A stretch of 64,000 nt of DNA from assembly GCF_031082405.1 (NCBI RefSeq), contig NZ_JAVHJU010000067.1:124001-188000 (forward strand). The letters run 5' to 3'. Shown here in pieces: positions 40,319-48,878 of the stretch. How positions within the stretch are numbered: position 1 is the first letter of the stretch; every line of letters starts with the position of its first letter. This DNA comes from Amycolatopsis sp. A133. Lineage in GTDB: Bacteria > Actinomycetota > Actinomycetes > Mycobacteriales > Pseudonocardiaceae. Under the pieces are notes generated by a model. The model did not search any database. It had not been told where the DNA came from and saw only the letters and a program-made list of their open reading frames with translations. The position numbers were made by a program, and so were the translations under genes.

Positions 40319-41092
40319 TCAGGCGTTGGGGTTGAGCACCCGGGCAAGGAAGGACTTCGTCCGCTCTTCGCGCGGGTTCCCGATGATCTGTTCGGGCGGC
40401 CCCTCTTCGACGACGACGCCGCCGTCCATGAACAGGACCTTGTCCGCCACCTCGCGCGCGAACTGCATCTCGTGCGTGACGACGACCATGGTCATGCCGT
40501 CCTTGGCGAGCTGCTTCATCACGCCGAGGACGTCGCCGACGAGCTCCGGGTCCAGCGCGGACGTCGGCTCGTCGAACAGCATCAGCTTCGGCTGCATCGC
40601 CAGCGCCCGGGCGATCGCGACGCGCTGCTGCTGCCCGCCGGACAGCTGAGCCGGGTAGTTCTTCGCCTTGTCCGCGAGGCCGACGCGCTCCAGCAGCTCC
40701 AGCGCGCGCTGCCGCACCTGGGCCTTCGGCTCGCGCCGGACCTGGATCGGCGCCTCCATGATGTTTTCGAGCGCCGTCATGTGCGGGAAGAGGTTGAAGC
40801 GCTGGAACACCATGCCGATGTCCTTGCGCTGGAACGCGACCTCCTTCTCGCGCAGCTCGTGCAGCTTGTCGCCGCGCTGCCGGTAGCCGACGAGCACGCC
40901 GTCGACGTAGAGCCGGCCGGCGTCGATCTTCTCGAGGTGGTTGATGCAGCGCAGCAGCGTCGACTTGCCCGAGCCGGACGGCCCGATCAGGCAGAGCACC
41001 TCCCGCTCGCGCACCTCGAGGTCGATGCCCTTGAGGACGTCGACGCTGCCGAAGCTCTTGTGGATCTTCTGCGCGGAAACCACGGGGGTCAT
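40319..41092 (-). CDS. Polar amino-acid ABC transporter, ATP-binding protein
   Basis: 257 aa. Walker A GPSGSGKST, Q-loop FQRFNLFPHMTALENI, signature LSGGQQQRVAIARAL, Walker B LMLFDEPTSALD and the H-loop VVVTHEM. GlnQ/HisP-type. ATG overlaps the permease stop (ATGA). With the permease and the binding lipoprotein it forms a complete importer. Confidence 0.93.
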   Translation of the reverse strand: MTPVVSAQKIHKSFGSVDVLKGIDLEVREREVLCLIGPSGSGKSTLLRCINHLEKIDAGRLYVDGVLVGYRQRGDKLHELREKEVAFQRKDIGMVFQRFNLFPHMTALENIMEAPIQVRREPKAQVRQRALELLERVGLADKAKNYPAQLSGGQQQRVAIARALAMQPKLMLFDEPTSALDPELVGDVLGVMKQLAKDGMTMVVVTHEMQFAREVADKVLFMDGGVVVEEGPPEQIIGNPREERTKSFLARVLNPNA

Positions 41093-42021
41093 GTGACGTT
41101 CCCTCCGCCCCGGCCGAACACCCTCGACCGCCAGCCGGTCCGCTGGACGACGTCTCGCGAGGTGCCGCGCGCGAAGCGCTTCTCGATCTGGATCTGGATC
41201 AGCGTCAGCACCGACGTCATGAACAGGTACCAGGCGGCCGCCGTGATCAGCAGCGGGACCGTCTTGTAGTTCTGCGAGTAGATGGTCTGGACCGCGACCA
41301 TCAGCTCGAAGTACCCGATGGCCACGACCAGCGACGTCGTCTTCAGCATGGAGATGGTCTCGTTGCCGGTCGGCGGGATGATCACCCGCATCGCCTGGGG
41401 CAGCACGATCCGCCGGAGGGTCCTCGTCCGGCTCATGCCGAGCGCGCTCGCCGCTTCCAGCTGGCCCGAATCGACCGACTGGATGCCACCGCGCACGATC
41501 TCCGCCATGTATGCGGCTTCGTTGAGCCCGAGGCCGAGCAGCGACGCGGTGAACTGCGTGATCAGCTGGTTGGTGTCCCAGCTGACGAACTCCGGCCCGA
41601 ACGGGATGCCCAGGCCGAGGCGCGGGTAGGCCAGCGCCAGGAAGTTCCAGATCACCAGCTGCGTGATCAGCGGCGTGCCGCGGAACAGCCAGATGTAGAT
41701 GCCGGCCGCCCCGGAGGTCAGCGGGTTGGGCGACAGGCGCATCACGGCCAGCAGGATCCCGCCGAAGATCCCGATCAGCATCGAGATCACGGTCAGGATC
41801 AGGGTGTTCTGCAGGCCGCGCAGCACCCGGTCGTCGAAGAGGTAGTCCCCGACGACCGGCCACTGCAGAGCGTCGTTCGTGATCACGCTGCGCGCGACGA
41901 TGAACGCGACGAACAGGATGATCACGCCGGCCACCCAGCGCCCGTAGTGGCGCACCGGGACGGCCTTGATGGACTCGGCGTCGATCGGCGCCTCGGCCGG
42001 AGGCGCTTCGGAGGAACTCAC
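41089..42021 (-). CDS. Polar amino-acid ABC transporter, permease
   Basis: 310 aa, HisM/GlnP-like: GLQNTLILTVISMLIGIFGG (the first core helix), FRGTPLITQLVIWNF, then the EAA loop EAASALGMSRTRTLRRIVLP and five membrane helices. A Pro/Ala-rich cytoplasmic N-terminus precedes. It should form a homodimer with two copies of the ATPase, since only one permease gene is present. Confidence 0.92.
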   Translation of the reverse strand: MSSSEAPPAEAPIDAESIKAVPVRHYGRWVAGVIILFVAFIVARSVITNDALQWPVVGDYLFDDRVLRGLQNTLILTVISMLIGIFGGILLAVMRLSPNPLTSGAAGIYIWLFRGTPLITQLVIWNFLALAYPRLGLGIPFGPEFVSWDTNQLITQFTASLLGLGLNEAAYMAEIVRGGIQSVDSGQLEAASALGMSRTRTLRRIVLPQAMRVIIPPTGNETISMLKTTSLVVAIGYFELMVAVQTIYSQNYKTVPLLITAAAWYLFMTSVLTLIQIQIEKRFARGTSRDVVQRTGWRSRVFGRGGGNVT

Positions 42022-42044
42022 GAACTCGTCCTAACTCGACAGAC

Positions 42045-42983
42045 TCAGGAGGCCGGGTTGATCTCCGACTTGGTGACCGCGCCGGCCGCGTTGAGACCCC
42101 ACTTGTCCAGGATCTTCTTGTACGCGCCGCTGTCGATCAGCTTCTGGATCGCCCCCTGGACGGCCTTGCCGAAGTCACCGCTGTTCTTCGGCAGCACGAT
42201 GCCGTACGGCGCCGTGTCGTATGGCGCGCCGACCGACTCGAGCTGGCCGCTGGTCTGCTTGACCGCGTAGTCGATGACCGGGGAGTCGGCCAGCTCGCCC
42301 TGCACGCGCTTGGCGGTGAGGGCGAGGTTGACGTCGGTCTGGGCCTGCAGCTGCGTGATCTCGATGGCGGGCTTGCCCGCGCCGGTGCAGGCGGCGTTCT
42401 TCTTGTCGAGGTCCTCGACCTGGGTGGTGCCCTTCTGCACAGCGACCTTCTTGCCGCACAGGTCGTCGACCTTCAGGCCGTCGGGGTTGCCCTTCAGCAC
42501 GGCCAGCGAGGTGCCCGCGCTGTAGTAGGAGATCATGTCGACCGACTGCAGCCGCTCGGCGTTGATGCTGAACGACGACATCGCCAGCTCGTACTTCTTG
42601 GCGCCGATGCCGGGGATGATGCCGTCGAACGCGGCGTTCTGGAAGTCCATCTGCACGCCGAGCACCTGGCCGATGGCCGTGCCGAGGTCGACGTCGAAGC
42701 CGGCGGGCTTGCCGTTGTCGACGAACTCGTTCGGCGGGTAGCTCTGGTCCTGCCCGACCGCGATCTTGCCGTCGGCCTTGACGTCGGCGGGCACCATGGC
42801 GGCCAGCGCGTCGTCCTTGGCAACCGTGCCCGCGTCACCCGATCCGGTGCCCGGTGCGGGAGCAGAGCTGCTGGGGCCCACGTCGCCCGCGCCGCTCCCT
42901 CCCGCTCCGCACGCCACGGTCAAGCCGACCAGGGCGAACGCAGGCAGCAGGGCGATCGCCTTGAGCTGGGTTCCTCGGGCCAC
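42045..42983 (-). CDS. Amino-acid ABC transporter, substrate-binding lipoprotein
   Basis: 312 aa, family 3 solute-binding protein. Lipoprotein signal with lipobox LTVAC at about residues 22-26 of the GTG (42983) product; a Ser/Gly/Pro linker follows. Binding-domain features: GKIAVGQDQSYPPNEFVDNG, GFDVDLGTAIGQVLGV, LCGKKVAVQKGTTQVEDLDK and APYGIVLPKNSGDFGKAVQG. Ligand is probably glutamate, glutamine, cystine or an opine-like acid. GAGGAG sits at the right distance from the GTG. First gene of the operon. Confidence 0.92.
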   Translation of the reverse strand: MARGTQLKAIALLPAFALVGLTVACGAGGSGAGDVGPSSSAPAPGTGSGDAGTVAKDDALAAMVPADVKADGKIAVGQDQSYPPNEFVDNGKPAGFDVDLGTAIGQVLGVQMDFQNAAFDGIIPGIGAKKYELAMSSFSINAERLQSVDMISYYSAGTSLAVLKGNPDGLKVDDLCGKKVAVQKGTTQVEDLDKKNAACTGAGKPAIEITQLQAQTDVNLALTAKRVQGELADSPVIDYAVKQTSGQLESVGAPYDTAPYGIVLPKNSGDFGKAVQGAIQKLIDSGAYKKILDKWGLNAAGAVTKSEINPAS

Positions 42984-43117
42984 GTCGTCACTCCTCGTAG
43001 TTCTCAGGTTCTGAGAGCACGCATATTGCCACTCATCCATACCAAAGCACAGCACCGTGAAGTTACAGCGCGGTTTAGAGCGGTGCGCGAGTGTCTCGGT
43101 CCGCCTGACCGGCCGGC

Positions 43118-44155
43118 CTAGAGCACGAAGGTCCCACCCGCCGCTTCGGCGACGTCCGCGCCGAGGGCCGATGCCGGGGTGTGCGCGCCCGGCTTGCCCT
43201 CGCCGCGGGCCAGCCGCGCCGCGACCTCGGCCACCACCGCCGTCGTGAAGTCCATGCCCTCGCCGGCGCGGAGCCAGCCTTCCCGCGTCGTTCCGTCGGG
43301 CCAGGTGACGACGGCGTGGCCCCAGGAGTGCGCGCGGGGGCGGGGTGCGGCCTTCGTCGTCACCCGGGCCAGCTGCCGGACCGCGAACCGGCGCACGAGC
43401 GGAATCGACACCACCCTGCCGAGCAGGGGCAGGAGCGCGCGGACCGCGGGTGACGTCGGCGCGAGCCCGGACATGACGGTGACCGACGGCGCGCCACTCG
43501 CCCGCTGAGCGGCCACCAGCTCACCCGAGGGCACGCCCGCCGACTTCGCGGTCTCGCCGTCCGGGAGGGTGTGCGTCTGCGGTTCGGCCCCGAGGCGGGC
43601 CGGGGTCAGGCGGCCGTCCTCGTAGCGGCGGCCGCCGGTGGTCAGGACGTCGACGATGCTGGCGGCCAGTGCGACCCCCACGGCACCTGCTTCGACGGCG
43701 ACCGACGCCAGCGCGTCGACGCGCACCCGGCTCGGCGTCTCGCGTCCTTCACAGAGCTTCGCGACGACGGCCTCCGTGGCCAGGACGCCGAACCCGGCGC
43801 CGGTCACGAAGGTGCTGCCGCCGGCGAGGGCTTCTTCGTGCAGGTCGAGCAGCCGCGGGACGGCAACCAGGTCCGCGGCCAGGTCCACGTAGTGGCCACC
43901 GGGCAGGCACGCCCGCGCGATCGTCGCGGCCGTGGCGGCGTACTCGCCGATGGTGTTGACGACGACCGCCGGCCGCTGCCGCCGGATCTCGGCCGCCATG
44001 GCCTCGACGCCGTCGGCGACGACGAACTTCGCGCCGGTCGCCTCCAGGCGTTCTCGGTGGCGCCCGACCAGCACGACCGGCAGCCCCTTCGCCGTCAGCT
44101 CGGCGGTGATGCCCCGGCCGGTGCGGCCAAGCGCTCCGAGGACCCAGATCTCCAT
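43118..44155 (-). CDS. Saccharopine dehydrogenase-like NAD(P)-binding protein
   Basis: 345 aa. MEIWVLGALGRTGRGITAEL is a Rossmann NAD(P)-binding start; VVVNTIGEYAATAATIARAC and GGHYVDLAADLVAV match saccharopine dehydrogenase/trans-acting enoyl reductase-like proteins, and FVTGAGFGVLATEAVVA continues the pattern. The reaction is unknown. It diverges from a TetR gene with a strong operator in the 81-bp gap, so it is the likely target of that regulator. Confidence 0.85.
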   Translation of the reverse strand: MEIWVLGALGRTGRGITAELTAKGLPVVLVGRHRERLEATGAKFVVADGVEAMAAEIRRQRPAVVVNTIGEYAATAATIARACLPGGHYVDLAADLVAVPRLLDLHEEALAGGSTFVTGAGFGVLATEAVVAKLCEGRETPSRVRVDALASVAVEAGAVGVALAASIVDVLTTGGRRYEDGRLTPARLGAEPQTHTLPDGETAKSAGVPSGELVAAQRASGAPSVTVMSGLAPTSPAVRALLPLLGRVVSIPLVRRFAVRQLARVTTKAAPRPRAHSWGHAVVTWPDGTTREGWLRAGEGMDFTTAVVAEVAARLARGEGKPGAHTPASALGADVAEAAGGTFVL

Positions 44156-44171
44156 GTCGGCCTCCAGTGAT

Positions 44172-44219
44172 GTCTCAGTGTGTCGTCACCGAGGCTAGCA
44201 CGTGATGACACACTGAGAC
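44172..44219. promoter_or_regulatory. Operator of the TetR/saccharopine-dehydrogenase divergon
   Basis: GTCTCAGTGTGTCGTCAC (44172-44189) and its inverted match GTGATGACACACTGAGAC (44202-44219), 18-bp arms with one mismatch and a 12-bp spacer. Two half-sites or two full operators flank the promoter region for both divergent genes. Confidence 0.7.
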
Positions 44220-44236
44220 GTCAGCTAGGGTGGGGC

Positions 44237-44797
44237 GTGGCCAGATGGGATCCCGGGACCGCGGACCGGCTGCGGAAAGCCGCGCTGGAGCTGTTCGCCG
44301 AGCACGGGTACGACGCCGTGACGATCACGCAGATCGCCGAGCGCGCCGGGATCACGCGCCGCTCGTACTTCCGCTACTTCCCCGACAAGCGCGAAGTCCT
44401 CTTCGCCGGCGCGGAGCAGCTGCCGCCCGCGGTCGCCGAAGCCGTCCTCGCCGCCGAAGAGGCGGAGTCGCCGCTTCGCACGGCCCTCGCCGCGCTCGTC
44501 GAGGTCGGCACGCAGGTCACGCGGCTCGTCGACCCGTCACCGGAACGCCGGGCCGTGATCGCTTCGAGCGACGAGCTCCGCGAACGCGAGCGGAGCAAGG
44601 GCGCGGCGATCACGGCCGCGATCCAGGACGCCCTGGAACACCGGGGAACACCGCCCGAGCTGGCGAAACCGGCAGCGCAGGTCGCGGCGATCATCCTCGG
44701 CGACGCGTTCGACCGGTGGATCGACTCGGCCGGAAAGCGGGACTTCCCGGCGTGCCTGGAGATGGCCGCCGCGACCTTCCGCGAAGCCTGCGCCTAG
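44237..44797 (+). CDS. TetR-family transcriptional regulator
   Basis: 186 aa. Helix-turn-helix: RLRKAALELFAEHGYDAVTI, TQIAERAGITRRSYFRYFPD, KREVLFAG. C-terminal effector domain AHVAAIILGDAFDRWIDSAG-like. GTG at 44237 is the start; the open frame reaches further upstream through the operator, which would be unusual. Divergent from, and likely repressor of, the saccharopine dehydrogenase-like gene and itself. Confidence 0.88.
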   Translation: MARWDPGTADRLRKAALELFAEHGYDAVTITQIAERAGITRRSYFRYFPDKREVLFAGAEQLPPAVAEAVLAAEEAESPLRTALAALVEVGTQVTRLVDPSPERRAVIASSDELRERERSKGAAITAAIQDALEHRGTPPELAKPAAQVAAIILGDAFDRWIDSAGKRDFPACLEMAAATFREACA

Positions 44798-44804
44798 CCC
44801 CAAG

Positions 44805-44871
44805 CGTCACTTTCCCTACGAAAGTGACGGCTCAGGCTGCCCAGAGCGTCACTTTCGTAGGGAAAGTGGCG
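44805..44871. repeat. Two mutually inverted intergenic palindromes
   Basis: CGTCACTTTC-CCTAC-GAAAGTGACG (44805-44829) and CGTCACTTTC-GTAGG-GAAAGTGGCG (44847-44871). Each folds alone and the pair folds together. They lie between the convergent TetR and dipeptidase genes (stops 44797 and 44874), where they may serve as a bidirectional terminator or belong to a dispersed repeat family. Confidence 0.65.
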
Positions 44872-44873
44872 GG

Positions 44874-46301
44874 CTAGCCGCGGGCGTGGGCGTCCAGGAT
44901 GTGCGCGACGGCCTCGGTGACCTGCTGCGCGTACTCCAGGTGCAGCCACTCGTCCGGCACGTGGATGTTCGAGTCGGCGCCGCACGCGCCCGTCACCAGG
45001 AACTGCGCCTCCGGGTACTTCCGGGAGAGCAGCCCCATGAACGGGATCGAGCCGCCCATGCCGGTCGCGCGGTGCGGGCGGCCGAACACCTCGTCGCCGA
45101 CCGTGCGCAGGGCCGTCGTCAGCCACGGCGATTCGGCCGGCGCGTTCCAGCCGCTCTCCGCCTGAGGCGCACCGAGCGTGACCTTCGCGCCGTACGGGAC
45201 GTCGGTGGTCAGGACGCGCTTCACGGCTTCGAGCGCCTTCTCGGCGTCGGCCGTCGGCGGGAGGCGGAAGCTCAGCGTCAACGTCGTGCTCTCGCGCAGG
45301 ACGTTGCCGGCGTCGGCGGGCTTCGGGAAGCCGTCGGCGCCGATCACCGACAGCGTCGGGCGCCACGCGTTGTTGAGCATCAGCTCCAGCGCGTCCTCCG
45401 TGATCACGCGGCCGCCTTCGACCAGCGGGAACGCCTTCGCCATCGCCTCGGGGAACTCCTGCGAGACGGCCTCGAGCTCCGAGAGCCGGTTCGCCGGGAC
45501 GTCGACCTTGAGCTCGTCCAGCAGCAGTTCACCGGTCGCGCTGTCCTCGAGGCGTTCGATCAGGTGCCGCAGGATGCGGAACGAGCTCGCGACGACCCCG
45601 CTCGCGATGCCGGAGTGCTGCGCCGCGCCCAGCAGCTGCACCGTGACGTCGAGGTGCAGCATCCCGCGCAGGCTCGTGACCAGCCACAACCGCTCGTAGT
45701 CGCTGCCGCCGGCGTCGAGGCAGACCACCAGCGAGACGTGGCCGATGCGGTCGGCCAGGTGCTCGACGTAGGCGGGCAGGTCCGGGCTGCCGGACTCCTC
45801 GCCGGTCTCCAGGAGCAGCACGATGCGGGCGTGCTCACCGCCGGCCGCGTGCACGGCTTCGATCGCCGTCGTCGCCGCGTAGCCGGAGTAGCCGTCGTCG
45901 ACGGACCCGCGGCCGTACAGCCGGCCGTCGCGGATCACCGGGGTCCACGGGCCGAGGCCTTCGGACCAGCCGCCGACCGGGGGCTGCTTGTCGAGGTGGC
46001 CGTACATCAGGACGGTGCCCTTGTCCGCCGCGCCCGGGGTCGCCGGGACGTCGACGAGCAACAGCGGGGTCCGGTCTTCGAGCTGCACGACCTCCAGCTT
46101 CGCGCCGGGCAGGTCACGCCCGGCGATCCACTCGCGGACGTGCTCGACGGCGGCGGCGAGGTGGCCGCTCTGGGCCCATTCGGCGTCGAAGGCCGGGGAC
46201 AAGGCAGGGATCGCCACCAGCCCGGACAAACTGGGGATGACGTCGTCGGTCCACGACGTCACAACGGATTCACGCACGGATTTTTGCTCCACGTGGCCCA
46301 T
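44874..46301 (-). CDS. M20-family dipeptidase
   Basis: 475 aa. Zinc-binding motifs of the M20/M28 type: VLMYGHLDKQPPVGGW (His, Asp), LYGRGSVDDGYSG (bridging Asp), LLLETGEESGSPD (catalytic Glu-Glu), and GMGGSIPFMGLL with CGADSNIHVPDEW at the C-terminal side. The long dimerisation domain insert resembles carnosinase/cytosolic nonspecific dipeptidase. ATG at 46301 is preferred to one four codons upstream. Cleaves dipeptides, feeding amino acids. Confidence 0.92.
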   Translation of the reverse strand: MGHVEQKSVRESVVTSWTDDVIPSLSGLVAIPALSPAFDAEWAQSGHLAAAVEHVREWIAGRDLPGAKLEVVQLEDRTPLLLVDVPATPGAADKGTVLMYGHLDKQPPVGGWSEGLGPWTPVIRDGRLYGRGSVDDGYSGYAATTAIEAVHAAGGEHARIVLLLETGEESGSPDLPAYVEHLADRIGHVSLVVCLDAGGSDYERLWLVTSLRGMLHLDVTVQLLGAAQHSGIASGVVASSFRILRHLIERLEDSATGELLLDELKVDVPANRLSELEAVSQEFPEAMAKAFPLVEGGRVITEDALELMLNNAWRPTLSVIGADGFPKPADAGNVLRESTTLTLSFRLPPTADAEKALEAVKRVLTTDVPYGAKVTLGAPQAESGWNAPAESPWLTTALRTVGDEVFGRPHRATGMGGSIPFMGLLSRKYPEAQFLVTGACGADSNIHVPDEWLHLEYAQQVTEAVAHILDAHARG

Positions 46302-46352
46302 CGTGCCACGCACGTCCGAGCGTGCGGCACATCACAACCTCGCCTCACGCCT

Positions 46353-46394
46353 CGTGAGTGGTAAGGCGGGTTAGAACCCGCTTTACCACTCACG
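46353..46394. repeat. 42-bp near-perfect palindrome
   Basis: CGTGAGTGGTAAGGCGGGTT, then AG, then AACCCGCTTTACCACTCACG: 20-bp arms with one mismatch, in the 363-bp gap (46302-46664) between the divergent dipeptidase and E1-alpha genes. The rest of the gap has no gene; A/T-rich patches near 46440-46500 could carry the dehydrogenase promoter. A dispersed repeat, or an operator, is possible; no T-run. Confidence 0.6.
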
Positions 46395-46664
46395 ACCCTG
46401 GTGAGCGCTGGGGCCGGTTCCCTACTCTCGTAGGTCCGATGCTCGGGCTTCCTAACGTTTGCCCTGTTCAGGGGCCCTTTCTCAGCAACAAATCAGCATC
46501 CGTGACTCACCAAAGCGTGGACCTTCGTGCCAGGATGTCGGCGTGAACCGTCAACGCCGACGGTGACCGAGCGCTTCGGACCCGATGCGCTGGTCCCCGC
46601 CGGTGCAGTCGCTGTGGTCGCCACAAGCGGCCGCCAGAGGCACCGACACCAAGGAGTACAGCGC

Positions 46665-47870
46665 ATGCCGTCCGAACAGTGGACGCACCCGGAGCCTGGA
46701 GACGGCCCCGCCGCGGTCGCGGCCCAGCCCTCTCCCGAACAGGTGATCGCCGGATTGCGAGCGACCAGCGAAGGGGGCGCTGAGCTCACCCAGCTGCTCA
46801 CCCCCGAAGGCGAACGGGTGCCCTCGCCCCAGTTCGACAAGTACGTCGAGGACGTCGACGCCGAAGCACTTTGCGGCCTCTACCGCGACATGGTGCTGGT
46901 CCGGCGGGCCGACCGCGAAGCGAACGCCATGCAGCGCCAGGGCCAGCTCGGCATCTGGGTCCCGCTGCTCGGCCAGGAGGCCGCGCAGATCGGCTCCGGC
47001 CGCGCCCTCAAGGCGAACGACATGGCGTTCCCCAGCTACCGCGAGCACGGCGTCGCGTACGCGCGCGGGGTCGACATGAAGGACCTGCTGGGCATCTTCC
47101 GGTGCACCGACCACAGCGGCTGGGACTACCGGCAGCACGGTTTCCACCCGTACACCATCGTGATCGGCAACCAGGTGCTCAACGCCGCCGGCTACGCGAT
47201 GGGGCAGAAGTTCGAGGGCAAGGTCGGCGACGACGACGGCGAAGCGACCATCTGCTACTTCGGTGACGGCGCCACTTCGCAGGGCGATGTCCACGAAGGA
47301 TTCGTCTGGGCCGCGGTCTACGACGCGCCGCTGGTCTTCTTCTGTCAGAACAACCAGTGGGCGATCTCCGAGCCGACCGAGCGCCAGTCGCGCCTGCCGC
47401 TGTACCAGCGCGCCCGCGGCTACGGCTTCCCCGGCATCCGCGTCGACGGCAACGACGTCCTCGCCTGCCTCGCGGTGTCGCGCTGGGCGCTCGACGAGTG
47501 CCGGCACGGCAACGGCCCGGTGCTGATCGAGGCGTTCACCTACCGGATGGACGCGCACACGACGACCGACGACCCCAGCCGCTACCGCCTCTCCGACGAG
47601 CTGGAGGAGTGGAAGCTCAAGGACCCGATCGAGCGCGTCCGCGCGTACCTCGCTCGCAACGGCTACGCCGACCACGACTTCTTCGACAGCGTCCAGGCCG
47701 ACGCCGACGCCTTCGCCGCCGACCTGCGCGAGTACACGTTCAACATGCCGGAGCCACCGCCGGAGCGGATCTTCAGCAACGTCTACGCCGAGGGCAACCC
47801 GGTGCTGGACGCGCAGCGCGAAGAGTTCCTGTCCTACCTCGACGGCTTCGTATCGGCGGGTGAGCACTGA
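46665..47870 (+). CDS. bkdA: 2-oxoacid dehydrogenase E1 component, alpha subunit
   Basis: 401 aa. ThDP motif CYFGDGATSQGDVHEGFVWA...CQNNQ, active loop RMDAHTTTDDPSRYR with phosphorylation-loop-like residues, and QEAAQIGSGRALKANDMAFP. Closest known type is the branched-chain keto acid (or pyruvate) E1-alpha of Mycobacterium (BkdA). With the next two genes it would decarboxylate branched-chain 2-oxo acids to acyl-CoA for catabolism or branched fatty-acid priming. ATG at 46665; the product runs into E1-beta with TGATG. Confidence 0.9.
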   Translation: MPSEQWTHPEPGDGPAAVAAQPSPEQVIAGLRATSEGGAELTQLLTPEGERVPSPQFDKYVEDVDAEALCGLYRDMVLVRRADREANAMQRQGQLGIWVPLLGQEAAQIGSGRALKANDMAFPSYREHGVAYARGVDMKDLLGIFRCTDHSGWDYRQHGFHPYTIVIGNQVLNAAGYAMGQKFEGKVGDDDGEATICYFGDGATSQGDVHEGFVWAAVYDAPLVFFCQNNQWAISEPTERQSRLPLYQRARGYGFPGIRVDGNDVLACLAVSRWALDECRHGNGPVLIEAFTYRMDAHTTTDDPSRYRLSDELEEWKLKDPIERVRAYLARNGYADHDFFDSVQADADAFAADLREYTFNMPEPPPERIFSNVYAEGNPVLDAQREEFLSYLDGFVSAGEH

Positions 47871-48862
47871 TGTCCGACCTCCAGAAACTCACCATCGGCA
47901 AGGCGCTCAACCTCGGCCTGCGCCGCGCGATGGAAGAAGACCCCAAGGTCCTGATCATGGGTGAGGACGTCGGCAAGCTCGGCGGCGTCTTCCGGATCAC
48001 CGACGGCCTGCAGAAGGACTTCGGCGAGCAGCGCGTGCTGGACACGCCGCTCGCGGAGTCGGGCATCATCGGCACCGCGGTCGGCCTGGCCGTGCGCGGC
48101 TTCCGGCCGGTGTGCGAAATCCAGTTCGAGGGCTTCATCTTCCCGGGCTTCGACCAGATTTCCTCGCAGCTGGCGAAGCTGCACTACCGGACGCAGGGCA
48201 AGATCAAGATGCCCGTCGTGATCCGGGTGCCGTTCGGCGGCGGGATCGGCGCGGTCGAGCACCACTCGGAGTCGCCGGAGTCGCTGTTCGCGCACATCCC
48301 GGGCCTGAAGGTCGTGTCGATCTCGAACGCCGCCGACGCCTACTGGGGCATCCAGCAGGCGATCAAGTCGGACGACCCGGTCCTGTTCTTCGAGCCGAAG
48401 CGGCTGTACCACTCGGGTGCGCTGCGCGCGGAGATCGACGTGGCCGGGACGCCGTCGCCGGTGTTCTCCTCGCAGGTCGTCCGCGAAGGCACGACGGCGA
48501 CGGTCGTCGCGTACGGCCCATCGGTGAAGGTCGCCCTCGACGCAGCCGCCGCGGCCGCGGATGAAGGCAAGTCCCTCGAGGTCATCGACCTGCGCACCCT
48601 CTCGCCGCTGGACCTCGGGCCGGTGTTCGAGTCGGTGCGCAAGACCGGGCGGCTGATCGCGCTGTCGGAAGCGCCGTCGGAGTCGTCGCTGACGTCGGAA
48701 ATCGCCGCGCGCGTCCAGCAGGAGTGCTTCTACTCGCTGGAAGCGCCCGTCCTCCGGGTGACCGGGTTCGACACGCCGTACCCGCCGGCCAAGCTCGAGG
48801 AGCACTACCTCCCCGACCTGGACCGGGTGCTGCACGCCGTCGACCGCTCACTCGCCTGGTAA
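47870..48862 (+). CDS. bkdB: 2-oxoacid dehydrogenase E1 component, beta subunit
   Basis: 330 aa. MSDLQKLTIGKALNLGLRRA, MGEDVGKLGGVFRITDGLQK, DTPLAESGIIGTAVGLAVRG and YKPFGGGIG-like VPFGGGIGAVEHHSESPESL; transketolase C-terminal part ATVVAYGPSVKVALDAAAAA. Pairs with the alpha subunit to form the ThDP site. Start overlaps the alpha stop by one base (TGATG). Confidence 0.92.
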   Translation: MSDLQKLTIGKALNLGLRRAMEEDPKVLIMGEDVGKLGGVFRITDGLQKDFGEQRVLDTPLAESGIIGTAVGLAVRGFRPVCEIQFEGFIFPGFDQISSQLAKLHYRTQGKIKMPVVIRVPFGGGIGAVEHHSESPESLFAHIPGLKVVSISNAADAYWGIQQAIKSDDPVLFFEPKRLYHSGALRAEIDVAGTPSPVFSSQVVREGTTATVVAYGPSVKVALDAAAAAADEGKSLEVIDLRTLSPLDLGPVFESVRKTGRLIALSEAPSESSLTSEIAARVQQECFYSLEAPVLRVTGFDTPYPPAKLEEHYLPDLDRVLHAVDRSLAW

Positions 48863-48878
48863 GGGGGATTTCCGCGTT

